Assembly (NCBI RefSeq): GCF_000234665.1
Contig: NC_018336.1
Span: forward strand, 1,281,069-1,345,068
Length of the DNA stretch: 64,000 nucleotides
Source of the DNA: Leishmania mexicana MHOM/GT/2001/U1103
Lineage: Eukaryota > Euglenozoa > Kinetoplastea > Trypanosomatida > Trypanosomatidae
Direction of reading: 5' to 3'
The notes under the pieces were generated by a model. It was not told the origin of the DNA. It did not search any database and saw nothing but the letters and a program-made list of their open reading frames with translations. Of this stretch, positions 42,121 through 51,249 are shown piece by piece (position 1 is the stretch's first letter; every line of letters begins with the position of its first letter). The position numbers were made by a program, and so were the translations under genes.

Positions 42121-45100
42121 ATGCCGACGTATCAGGAGATGCACTCGTCCCGGCTGCGGCGGTCGAAACATGCTGCGGAGCCTATAGAAGCCACACAGCG
42201 ACAAGAGGAGAATGAGATGAACGGCCACTACCACACTCCGATGCTACAGCTCGAGGAACCGCCGACGACGCCAACAAGGCCGACTGACAAACGTATCGAC
42301 ATCCCAACCAGATTGGATGAAGCTCTTCGACAAGGGTACACGAAGACCTCACCGAACCCAAGGCACCCGTTCACAGAAGCCAACACACCCACGAGGTGCT
42401 TCGTGCCGATGCGCAGGTACATGGGGGTGGGCGCCTCCGACAGCATCGAAAGCGCCGTTGTCTTTCATTCGCCTAACGAGACAGCCGAGAGGATGGTGTC
42501 TGGCGTGCTCAGCGCCAACGAACAGAAACGCATCAGCAGCAGCGCTTCTCCCATGAAGGTTGACAGCGACGCTGTGAACGTTACCCTCGTGGAGGACGAC
42601 GACAGCGAAAATATCGAGGACCGGGACATGGAGGACGACAAGATAGACGACGGCTACAGTGACGGGGTCGTGTTCGAGCTTTACAAGCCGATGGAAATGC
42701 GGCGACCCGAGCACACGTTCAGCAAGGGGTCGCCACTCCCGCCCGCGATGCTCACAAGGCGACTCCCAGCCGGCGGGGTATCCGGCCGTCGCTACAACTG
42801 CTCGAACGGATCGCGCGAGCAGGCTGGTGGGCGGTATCCCACACTCTCCCAAAGTTCGCGGCTTGAGGATATCCGCAGGCTGCCACTGCACGGAGGGGAG
42901 ATGCGTAAGGGCAGCAACATCTGCGTCGACAGAACTCGCGCCATGGCACAGGAAGACATGGTGCGCAACAGCTCCGCCGACAGCTTCAGCATGGACGGGG
43001 CTGGGACTGCTTTCCAGAACATCGGGCAGCCGCAGCGCATAGATTCTTCCATGAACTCGCAGTTCTTCTTCAAGTCGAGACAGCGGCGCAACGGGATGAA
43101 CACGTCTATCGTCCACGGCGGCAGCCACCACGACTCTATGAGCAGCCCCAGCGAGTCCCCTCAGGTGTCCGCAGACGTCGCTGCACCCACGCTGATGAAT
43201 CTCAGCGGGCCTCACCTTTTCTGCTCGGACCAGGTGGTTCTCATTTCTCACTGCCGTGGACAGAGTGGACATACGCACGCGAATCACCACGTTCACAACC
43301 ATAATCACCGTCACAGCGACGGCGACGCGGCTGGGGAAGCTTCCAGCCTAATGGACAGAATAATGCTTGGCATAGCTTCTGTGGACCCCTTCACCGGCGA
43401 CGGCGAGTCAGGCATGACGACGTCTCTATCGATGGCAGACGGATTCGATCTTGTGCGCGCGCCGATAACAGGGCTGCGCGCGATGTTGCTCGGGAACAAC
43501 GCCGTGGAGGAAGAGGAGGCCGCCGAGGACCCCGAGACGCGCGCACGCCAGGCGGAGCAGCTCAAGCACTTCTACTCAAAAGTGGTGCGGCAGCATCGAA
43601 ACTGTGCCAAGAGCGGTGCGCCAGCGGGAGGCAACTCGCCACCAACGTCAGCGACAAGAAGCGTTTCGACTCTGCATGCGCCACAGTTTTTCCGCATCGA
43701 CGACACCGTCGCCGACTGCGTCGCGCCCGAGCATGAAGTCGGTGCACCCACTCTCTCGCAGCCATCCCCTCTAGGGGATGAAGAGAGAGCCGCACTGGTT
43801 CTTGAGAGCGTCGTGGCAAAGAAGACGAAGAAGCGAGAGAAGAGGGTGATGTTCAACATGAGCGCCATGGAACCGCGGCACACCGAAGGCGGCGTCGGGC
43901 CAAACGTGCCTCATCACGGTACCCCACAACCGACGTGCGCCCTGGTCCCTCATGCGCCATCGCCGTTGGCGCGGCAGTGCTTCGGCGTTGAAATGACCTC
44001 CAGCTGCGGCGAAGCGGAGATGAATGACTTGGGCACCTGGGAGTCACCACTGCTGCCAACCTCGCTTCGCACGGCACGGAGGGCCGGTGACATGCAGAAT
44101 CAGCTGACATTGGCAACAAGCGCAAGATGGACAGAGGCGCTCACCGGCTGTGCCGACGGAGCTGTGCGCGCCATGCCTTTTTCTGTGACACCTGTGCGAG
44201 GTGCACCGAGCATGTCGTCCTTACAAACTTCGCGGTGCGGGGACGAAGATGACGAACACTGTCTCACCGATCGGTTCACTCCTTCGGCGTCCGCGAACTT
44301 TGCACAGCAGCAGTTGCCGACGTTCGCTCCGATAGCGACGGCATCGCCATCGCCCCCGGCGCCGCCAGAGCCCACGACTCTGGAGAAGCTGAGCGTCATC
44401 CTCGCCGAGGCACCGCGGAAACACTGTTTCTCTGGCGGTAAAGTGCCAAAGGTGTCGACGAAGCGCCGTGAAGCGGACATGGCACTCGCTGCGGGGGCAG
44501 ACGATGCCATCGTGCTGCCGCAATCAAGTATCTCCTTCGTCCCCCAATTGCGGTCTCCCTACTCACATCTTGTCTCCTCGAATGTGCTCAGCTCGCTGGA
44601 GGTGTGCCTGCCTGACCGAGATTCGTCTAGGAAAGGGAGTTCACGGCCACGGCACCCGCCGCAGACGAGCCTGGGCATCTCATGTGCTCAGACAAAGTCC
44701 CCGTCGCCTCTGCAATCAACAGAAGTCGGCGTTCTTCCTGTGCACCACAAGTCGGGGGGTATGGTCACTCAAGTCTTTGTGCCGCCATTGCTGCGCGCTG
44801 CGCAGGCTTTCCCAGACCGCGACTTACCCTCTGAACCGATGCAGACACCATCGACCATGGTGTCAATGGTAGCGACTGCTGCCGCTGGGCTTACCACAAG
44901 AAAGCGGAACGCAAAGGTTGACACGAAAAGCTGGTGTAACTCAAAGCATAGCAGCGCATCTTCCTTTCCCATCGTGAAATCTCATGCAGTCAAGACAGAC
45001 CTTCCACTGCTGCCGGCGCAGTCCTCCAGCCGGCGGTCCAGAGAGGAGTTGCCGCGCGAGTGGGCCAGCAACAAACCCACCTCCCCCTCCGTCTCTGGTG

Positions 45101-45222
45101 ATGGGGTGTCGGTGCTGCGGCCCTCTGCCTTGACGCGGCGCATTTCCATCTCACGAGACCGCCACGATTGTGACGGGTTCTGGTGCAGCTGTCGGCGCCG
45201 GCAGCGAGCAGCAAATGAGTGA
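42121..45222 (+). CDS. large low-complexity protein with PP1-docking-like motif, unknown function
   Basis: 1033 residues from ATG 42121 (MPTYQEMHSSRL) to TGA 45220-45222. A second in-frame ATG at 42139 could be the true start, because the last AG before the first ATG is only about 3 nt away. The protein is rich in Ser, Pro and Thr with acidic (DDDSENIEDRDMEDDK, about 160-175) and His-rich (about 382-400) segments. LMNLSG occurs at residue 358, a peptide also present in the kinesin-like proteins upstream. KKREKRVMFN at about 570-579 fits the RVxF consensus for protein phosphatase 1 binding, with basic residues before it. The C-terminus is Arg/Cys-rich (CDGFWCSCRRR). No catalytic domain or membrane segment was recognised. 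Confidence 0.72.
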   Translation: MPTYQEMHSSRLRRSKHAAEPIEATQRQEENEMNGHYHTPMLQLEEPPTTPTRPTDKRIDIPTRLDEALRQGYTKTSPNPRHPFTEANTPTRCFVPMRRYMGVGASDSIESAVVFHSPNETAERMVSGVLSANEQKRISSSASPMKVDSDAVNVTLVEDDDSENIEDRDMEDDKIDDGYSDGVVFELYKPMEMRRPEHTFSKGSPLPPAMLTRRLPAGGVSGRRYNCSNGSREQAGGRYPTLSQSSRLEDIRRLPLHGGEMRKGSNICVDRTRAMAQEDMVRNSSADSFSMDGAGTAFQNIGQPQRIDSSMNSQFFFKSRQRRNGMNTSIVHGGSHHDSMSSPSESPQVSADVAAPTLMNLSGPHLFCSDQVVLISHCRGQSGHTHANHHVHNHNHRHSDGDAAGEASSLMDRIMLGIASVDPFTGDGESGMTTSLSMADGFDLVRAPITGLRAMLLGNNAVEEEEAAEDPETRARQAEQLKHFYSKVVRQHRNCAKSGAPAGGNSPPTSATRSVSTLHAPQFFRIDDTVADCVAPEHEVGAPTLSQPSPLGDEERAALVLESVVAKKTKKREKRVMFNMSAMEPRHTEGGVGPNVPHHGTPQPTCALVPHAPSPLARQCFGVEMTSSCGEAEMNDLGTWESPLLPTSLRTARRAGDMQNQLTLATSARWTEALTGCADGAVRAMPFSVTPVRGAPSMSSLQTSRCGDEDDEHCLTDRFTPSASANFAQQQLPTFAPIATASPSPPAPPEPTTLEKLSVILAEAPRKHCFSGGKVPKVSTKRREADMALAAGADDAIVLPQSSISFVPQLRSPYSHLVSSNVLSSLEVCLPDRDSSRKGSSRPRHPPQTSLGISCAQTKSPSPLQSTEVGVLPVHHKSGGMVTQVFVPPLLRAAQAFPDRDLPSEPMQTPSTMVSMVATAAAGLTTRKRNAKVDTKSWCNSKHSSASSFPIVKSHAVKTDLPLLPAQSSSRRSREELPREWASNKPTSPSVSGDGVSVLRPSALTRRISISRDRHDCDGFWCSCRRRQRAANE

Positions 45223-46113
45223 GTTTACAGAGGTTAGAAGGCCCACCTCTGACGAACCCGATACGACCTCCTCCGGGGCAATACGACCTCCTCCGGGGCA
45301 ATACGAGCGTCAGGGCACGCGGTGCCCAATCTGCTCGCTATCACTGTGCTGGGGCACACATGAAAGTGCCGTGATGTCCACGCGCAGGGGGAGAGGAGGG
45401 CGTTGGTGATTGCCGTTTTCCTGCCTTGAGTGTGTTTTCTTTGTTGTCGTTGTGGATGTAGGCGAGGACCCGTGCTGATGTGGCTGCGTCGGAGCTCGTG
45501 GATGTCGTCAGCGCATCTCTACTGGGTCACATTTACCATCGTTGTGTACTGGCCAAGCATCCACTTTCGCTTCGCTGTACTTTACTCTTTTTTCACTTCT
45601 GCGCTTTTGTCATTGTGGGTTGTGCGTAGAGTCTTCTGTGATCGTTGGTCCATTACCGGTCCGTTAAGGATGAGCGAGCACGTGTGTATGCGGAGAACGA
45701 ACCCCGTTACCCTAAGGGACAACAAAAGGGGATGCCAGTACACACGTGAGCGTCTTCGTCGAGCCACCGAGTGGGGAGCAGTAGTGAAGGCACTCTGGAG
45801 GTAGCAGATCTCGAGCTACTCTGCATGAGGAAAGCGCTTTTGATCCTTCCCAGCGTTAAGCTCTCCCGCGTCGCGGATCTCAACACGAGGTCAAATCAAC
45901 GTTCCCTTGCGCACTCGGACGCACGCAGATCGCCCATCTCTGCCCACACCCTTCCCCCTCACCCACCCACGCACATACACGCTCTTGTCTCTCTCTCCTC
46001 CTAATCATCTACTCCATATGCTTCATTCTTTGCTGACTGTGGCACGAACACTGCATGAGCGCACAATCGTATGCAAGCACTGACTAGGCGCACGCGTTTC
46101 GCAGCAGTTGTGC
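45223..46113. other. short spacer with 20-bp direct repeat
   Basis: A 20-bp unit (atacgacctcctccggggca) is duplicated exactly at 45261-45280 and 45281-45300, and its first six bases recur at 45301. A C/T tract at about 45985-46005 is the likely processing signal for the next gene. No gene was seen. Confidence 0.6.
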
Positions 46114-49100
46114 ATGACGTGTGAACTGCTGGTATCGCTGTCGCCGCACCCTGCTTTGCAAGCGCTCTTCAGTGTCGCTGCCCCTATCTCGTCAATATGC
46201 GCTTCCTACCTGCGTGAGCTGCTGTGGCCGTCGCAGCTACGCGACGGAGTTTCATTGAGTGCCAGCGTTGTGGTGCTCACAGTCGTCGTTACAGGGCTGC
46301 GGTTGAGCAAGTCACTGTGCTTTGGGGATGGCGTTTACCTGCGCCAACGAGTGCTCCTCCTCGTAAGAATCCGCGCGTTTGTCGTGCGATGGGAGGCGAG
46401 TTGCATGGCAGAGGTCGAGGCCTGTTACGCAGATGTTGACGGTCAGGCTGCTGCCGTGCTCGCCCGCTACATGGGATGGCGAGCGGCGAAAAGGGTCGAC
46501 ACGTGGTGGACGGCGGCGGTGGTGGCAGGCGTGCCATCATCACAGCCGCCGATAGCGTCGCCGGCGTCGTTTTCTGGAATTGTGCCGTCCTTTGCCTTCT
46601 CAAACGATATAGTGCTGGAGGAAGCGCTCGAGCTCGCCTACACGGCCGACGGCGTGCTGCGACTCGCCGAGGACAGACGGTGGCTGGGACGGTATGTGAC
46701 GATCCTTCAATACGTGCTGCTCCGCCGCGTCTCTCAGATAGAGGAGGCGCAGTTATACAGGTGCCTGCACGAGCGTGCCCTTTTTCCATGCCACCCTGCG
46801 ACACATAAGCGCAAGGGGGCCGTACAGGGAGATCGAGGAATGCAGCGCAGCACGTGGGCTGCGGCGTGGCGGATCCACCACCGTCCTACGTGGTTGGCAC
46901 CAATCTCCGGCGGTGCCCGATTTCTCTGCCTACCGCTCAGTTACTTCCCAGTGGAGGCTGTACTGCCCTACGTCGCGCGCGAGACGTGGCTCAGCAACCG
47001 TCTGCTGAGCACAATGCTGCCCCGGTGGGAGCGACTTTGCGTTCGCTCGTTGCGGCGGACGCACAAACCCGCGCCACCAGTGCCGACACTCAAGAATGGT
47101 GCGCGAGCGGAAAAGATGTCAAGTAAGGTCCAATACTGGTTTCTTCGCTACACCGTCCCAATCCTGCGCACCTGTGTCGAACAGCAGCGCGCCGCCGCGC
47201 GGCGCTTCTGCATGCAGGAGCTGAGCACCGCCTCCGGCTATGACAACGCCGCTTCGAGTGACCTTCCCCGCGGCTCTCTCGCGCTCTTGTGGCGGTGTCT
47301 GCGAAGCACGTGCACGTACTTCCCATCAGCAACATCAGCAGCGTTTACTTCAGAGGCCAGTGCCGTGCCGAATAAGGAAACGTCCAGACTTGTGCGCCGC
47401 GTTCTGATTCTTCGTGCTCTCTCCCAGGCTGTCACCGTCATCTTGCAGGTGTGCTGCCCTCGCCTCTCCATCCGCTACGTCACGGAACTGATGGTTGCTG
47501 GTTACTGCTCGCACGGAGAGCGCAGCTCGCCATCTTCAAAGCCCACCACCACCACCGACACAGCGACAGCGTCGCCTGTAGACACGGTGCTGGGCTCCAT
47601 GGCTGCTGACATGGGATGGGCACTGGTAGCGGGCATAGTAGAGGCGCTGCTGACACGCTTCACAGGCATCACTGGCCACCAGTTGTCGGTGCTGCTCGCC
47701 GACGCCGCTACGCGACGAGTTGAACAAGAGCTGCTTTGCGTCGACGAAGCCTTCTACTGTCGCTGGCTCCGCACTGCATCTGGCGAAGCAGACGGTATAG
47801 GAGCCACCGGCGTGGCAGCGTCGCCCGGTAGGCGGATGTCCCCTGTTGGCATGCTGCCAGCGCGCCCCCTCATCACAGCCGACGATGTACTCGCAGTGGG
47901 ACGGCGTGGTGGCGAGAGAATCCTCGCCTTGCACGACGCTGTGGTGAAGCGGTCGCTGCGGTATGCCGCACTTATCGCTCGCGCGGCCGTCACGCGAGAG
48001 TGGCGTCCGCTCGCTGGTGCAGCTGTGACGGCTTGGGTGGACGCGCCGGCGCTGCTCTCTTCCTTCTCTGTTGCGGTGGGCTATTCGGCCCCATCCGATG
48101 TCATGCGGTTGCTATCGCGAAGGGAGGAGAGCCTGCCAAGCAGGAGCCCCGTCGGTCTGCGGCTGCTGCTCGAGGTTCTTGTGGACGAGGAGAGTGACAC
48201 AACAGCACCGTCAGACACACGACATCGACGCCGACGGCGGCTGCGGAATCCGTACTTGGCGCTCGTCGCGTGTTCGAATGTTTGGACGTTCGAGCACCTG
48301 CTGGCTGACACAAAACGGACCGTGGCGAGCCTCTGTGCCCACGTGTGCCAGCTAAAGGCCGTGTACGCCGCCGTTGCCGTGTATCGGTACGAGGTCTCGT
48401 CGGTGAGACACGCCACGACGGCAGCAGACGTCATCGCCGCGATGCAGGAAGATGTGCGGTGCGTGCTCTACTACAGCGTCTACCAGATGGAGCACACATG
48501 CCGGAAACGGTGTGGTGGCGTTGTTGCAGCGTCGCCGCTGCTCCACCCGCTTCTGGACCCTGAGGAGACGGCGCTGCTTCAGCAGTCGAGCGCGCTCTCC
48601 TACCTCCCTGCGCATGTGGACTACTTTAGTCTGCTCTCTCTACCGTACCGCTTTGTTCTGCGGCAATTGGGGCTGGAGATGGTGTTTGCTTACCGGACCG
48701 CAGCGGGCATGCAGCAGGAGTCGCGGCAGATGGCCGAGGAATGGTGGGCGCAGGCGCTCTTCAACAGCACCTTTAACCCCCTCACGTCGGCACTCCACGA
48801 GGCTCTCCAGCTCACTGCATCCTGTGCGACTGTGCTGCTCCTCTGCTCGCAGTTTGTCGACGGGATGTGGGTGGTATGCCCACTCCCGTTGCCTGTTCTT
48901 CTCCGGCAAGCGCACGCGGTGCAATCCTACCGTGATCTTCTGCGCAGTGGTGTGGCGGTGCACCGCCTCGAGGACGGCGTAGCTCCATTGCAGCAGTTGT
49001 GTGAGAACCTGCCCCACGGCATCGTGTCGGATGCGGCAACGCTGCTGCGCTCTTCGTTGCAGGCTAAGAGCTCCTCCGCTGCACCTCTCTCCGCACTTCA

Positions 49101-50427
49101 GCGGCGCCGCCGCCACTGGCGGCAGGTGCTGACGGCGAGTCGACCAGAGCTCTGCTTCGATGCAGACGATCGCATTGTCGGAGGACTGCGTCTCCGCGGC
49201 GGCGTCAGCTGGCACCACGTGTACTTCACTTACCCTCAACTGTTTGTGGCCCCCAATGCAGAAGACACAGAGCAGGGGAGCGCAAGCGACACCTGTGGTG
49301 TGCGACCCACCCTCGCCGACGCATGCTTTGCGTGTCCGGCGGTTGGCATGACGGCCGTCGTTGGCCCAAGTGGGGCGGGAAAGAGTTCGCTCAATCTGCT
49401 GCTGCGGCGCCTCTACGATCCGGTCGCCGTGGTGGAGTTTGCTCAGGACGGCGGAACGGCGCGGTCGCCTCCCGACGAGCAGCTGGGCGCTTATGTTGAC
49501 TTGAACCATGTGGGTACCACTGCTGACGCAGAGGATGTTCTTGTCGAGGTCCTGCGTCTCGCCCTCGTTGAAAGCGCACTGCCGCCGCCGTCCAACAACG
49601 TGAGACCCCACTCGCCATCTCTGCTCAGTGCGGCTGATGGGCAGAGAGTTACGTCACAGCCTTCGCCGACGGCCTCTGCTTCCGCGGTTACCTCACCGCG
49701 CTACCGTCTGCGAGTACAGCCCGGCTATATCGCCCTTGACGGCATCCCACTATCCCTTTTTGCAGCCGCCTACGTGCGCCAGTGGCTCGGCTGGCTGCGG
49801 CAAACACCGCATGTGCAACCGCGCCAAAGCTTTCTGTCCAACGTACGCGGCACAGCGATGCATGTGACGGTGTGCGACGTGCAACGGGCCCTGCGCGTGT
49901 GCGGCTGCGACGCCTTCGTGGAAGAGAAACAGCGCACTTTGCGAGATCCCGTTGGCCACTTAAGTGGTGGTGAAGCTCAGCGGCTGGCGCTGGCAAGCGT
50001 TGTCGCGGTCTTGCTCGCGCGCTCTCGGGTGGAACTACTACACGGCATGCCATTGCACGACAGCGACGCTCGCAGGGCGGCAGCAGCAGCAGCTGCGGTG
50101 GGCGGTTTGGTGCTTGACGAGCCGACGAGCAACCTCGATGCCGCTAACGAGCACCAGCTTCTCGCCGCACTGGAAGCGTTGCAGGAAGGAAGCTGTGAAG
50201 CTAATTCGGAGGCTGGGACAGGGCTGCCCCTCTTTATATGGATGATATCGCACCGCATGTCGTCGCTGCGGTCGGCGCAGCACATGGTGGTCGTGGAGGA
50301 CGGCCGTGTCACGGCGAGTGGACCCTCTGCTGAAGTAAAGGAATCAAACTTGTTCGCAAAGACACAACTGCAGTTACAGCAACTCACGGATGTATCGACG
50401 TCTGCGCGCGCCGACACAGCAACTTAG
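46114..50427 (+). CDS. ABC half-transporter, ABCB/TAP-like
   Basis: 1437 residues from ATG 46114 (MTCELLVSLSPHP) to TAG 50425-50427. The C-terminal nucleotide-binding domain has every key motif in order: Walker A GPSGAGKS (1084-1091), Q-loop Gln1230 (LRQTP), signature LSGGE (1283-1287), Walker B LVLDE (Asp1335, Glu1336), D-loop SNLD, and H-loop His1380 (ISHRMS). The layout GVSWHHVYFTYP before Walker A is typical of ABCB exporters, which couple ATP hydrolysis to substrate export. The ~1000 residues upstream contain several moderately hydrophobic segments (first near residues 45-65), consistent with a divergent transmembrane domain much longer than usual. Walker A to Q-loop is about 140 residues instead of the usual 40-50, because of a low-complexity insert. 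The substrate and membrane are unknown. Confidence 0.85.
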   Translation: MTCELLVSLSPHPALQALFSVAAPISSICASYLRELLWPSQLRDGVSLSASVVVLTVVVTGLRLSKSLCFGDGVYLRQRVLLLVRIRAFVVRWEASCMAEVEACYADVDGQAAAVLARYMGWRAAKRVDTWWTAAVVAGVPSSQPPIASPASFSGIVPSFAFSNDIVLEEALELAYTADGVLRLAEDRRWLGRYVTILQYVLLRRVSQIEEAQLYRCLHERALFPCHPATHKRKGAVQGDRGMQRSTWAAAWRIHHRPTWLAPISGGARFLCLPLSYFPVEAVLPYVARETWLSNRLLSTMLPRWERLCVRSLRRTHKPAPPVPTLKNGARAEKMSSKVQYWFLRYTVPILRTCVEQQRAAARRFCMQELSTASGYDNAASSDLPRGSLALLWRCLRSTCTYFPSATSAAFTSEASAVPNKETSRLVRRVLILRALSQAVTVILQVCCPRLSIRYVTELMVAGYCSHGERSSPSSKPTTTTDTATASPVDTVLGSMAADMGWALVAGIVEALLTRFTGITGHQLSVLLADAATRRVEQELLCVDEAFYCRWLRTASGEADGIGATGVAASPGRRMSPVGMLPARPLITADDVLAVGRRGGERILALHDAVVKRSLRYAALIARAAVTREWRPLAGAAVTAWVDAPALLSSFSVAVGYSAPSDVMRLLSRREESLPSRSPVGLRLLLEVLVDEESDTTAPSDTRHRRRRRLRNPYLALVACSNVWTFEHLLADTKRTVASLCAHVCQLKAVYAAVAVYRYEVSSVRHATTAADVIAAMQEDVRCVLYYSVYQMEHTCRKRCGGVVAASPLLHPLLDPEETALLQQSSALSYLPAHVDYFSLLSLPYRFVLRQLGLEMVFAYRTAAGMQQESRQMAEEWWAQALFNSTFNPLTSALHEALQLTASCATVLLLCSQFVDGMWVVCPLPLPVLLRQAHAVQSYRDLLRSGVAVHRLEDGVAPLQQLCENLPHGIVSDAATLLRSSLQAKSSSAAPLSALQRRRRHWRQVLTASRPELCFDADDRIVGGLRLRGGVSWHHVYFTYPQLFVAPNAEDTEQGSASDTCGVRPTLADACFACPAVGMTAVVGPSGAGKSSLNLLLRRLYDPVAVVEFAQDGGTARSPPDEQLGAYVDLNHVGTTADAEDVLVEVLRLALVESALPPPSNNVRPHSPSLLSAADGQRVTSQPSPTASASAVTSPRYRLRVQPGYIALDGIPLSLFAAAYVRQWLGWLRQTPHVQPRQSFLSNVRGTAMHVTVCDVQRALRVCGCDAFVEEKQRTLRDPVGHLSGGEAQRLALASVVAVLLARSRVELLHGMPLHDSDARRAAAAAAAVGGLVLDEPTSNLDAANEHQLLAALEALQEGSCEANSEAGTGLPLFIWMISHRMSSLRSAQHMVVVEDGRVTASGPSAEVKESNLFAKTQLQLQQLTDVSTSARADTAT

Positions 50428-51129
50428 CATGCAATGAGTGGTGGTGGGGTATTCTAGGTGCGTCTCTCTGTGTCGTTGCGGTGCTGTCAGTGCAGCGGTG
50501 CCACTTGCTCGCTTGTGTGTGCCTTTGGAAGTGCATTTCCAACGCCTCGCTGCCCACTCCGTTGCTGCTTCGCCGCAGGTGGTCTCCGCATCACACACGA
50601 CGACGGCGTGGCGTGTCGCTTGCAAGGGTCTCGCATCCCTCCTAGCTGGCCGGATGTCACTGCGAAGTCTTGTTGTCGGAACCGCTTGATGTGCGCTGGT
50701 CGGTACTTTCGGATGCAGCGACGGCGCTTCGTTTCTCTTCTCCAGCACTCATCCACCACGTAACACAGGCACGGCAGCAAAAAAAAAAGAAAGAAACGTA
50801 TGAAAGACGTACACGATGGAACTGATGGTGTGCCCGTCGACAGTTTCGCGTGCATCGCTCTTTCACGCGGCCCTCAGAGGGAGAGAGGGCTCGTAGACGC
50901 AGTCCCGTGCCCCTCTATTGGCGCCACCATCCCTTATTCTACCTTATAGCGGCAGCGACAGTGCGAGCAGCTTCAGAGAGTGCTTCGCCGCTGCTCCTCT
51001 GTCTCTCTGTGTTAACCCTTTGTATGCTATGCTACCTCATCCCCGCTCTCTTTCCCTCTGTCTGCGCCCGGCTGGCGGTCACACAAGCATCGCGCCTCTG
51101 TGTGTCTGTGCGGATCTGTTTGCCGACAC
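50428..51129. other. spacer, no gene seen
   Basis: Contains an A run at 50781-50789 and mixed sequence. It separates the ABC transporter gene from TDP1. Confidence 0.5.
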
Positions 51130-51167
51130 CTTCCTGTTCCCGTCCCTCTTTTTTTTCACCGGTGGAG
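51130..51167 (+). promoter_or_regulatory. candidate spliced-leader acceptor for the TDP1 gene
   Basis: A strong pyrimidine tract (ttcctgttcccgtccctctt and more Ts) is followed by AG at 51166-51167, 82 nt before ATG 51250. It supports the 51250 start over longer in-frame extensions. Confidence 0.4.
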
Positions 51168-51249
51168 AAGACGTCACTTGCAGCCTGGGCATCCAAACTG
51201 TGTCGCACACCCCTCCCCTCTACCGCACCACATCCCTTGCCCTGCACTC

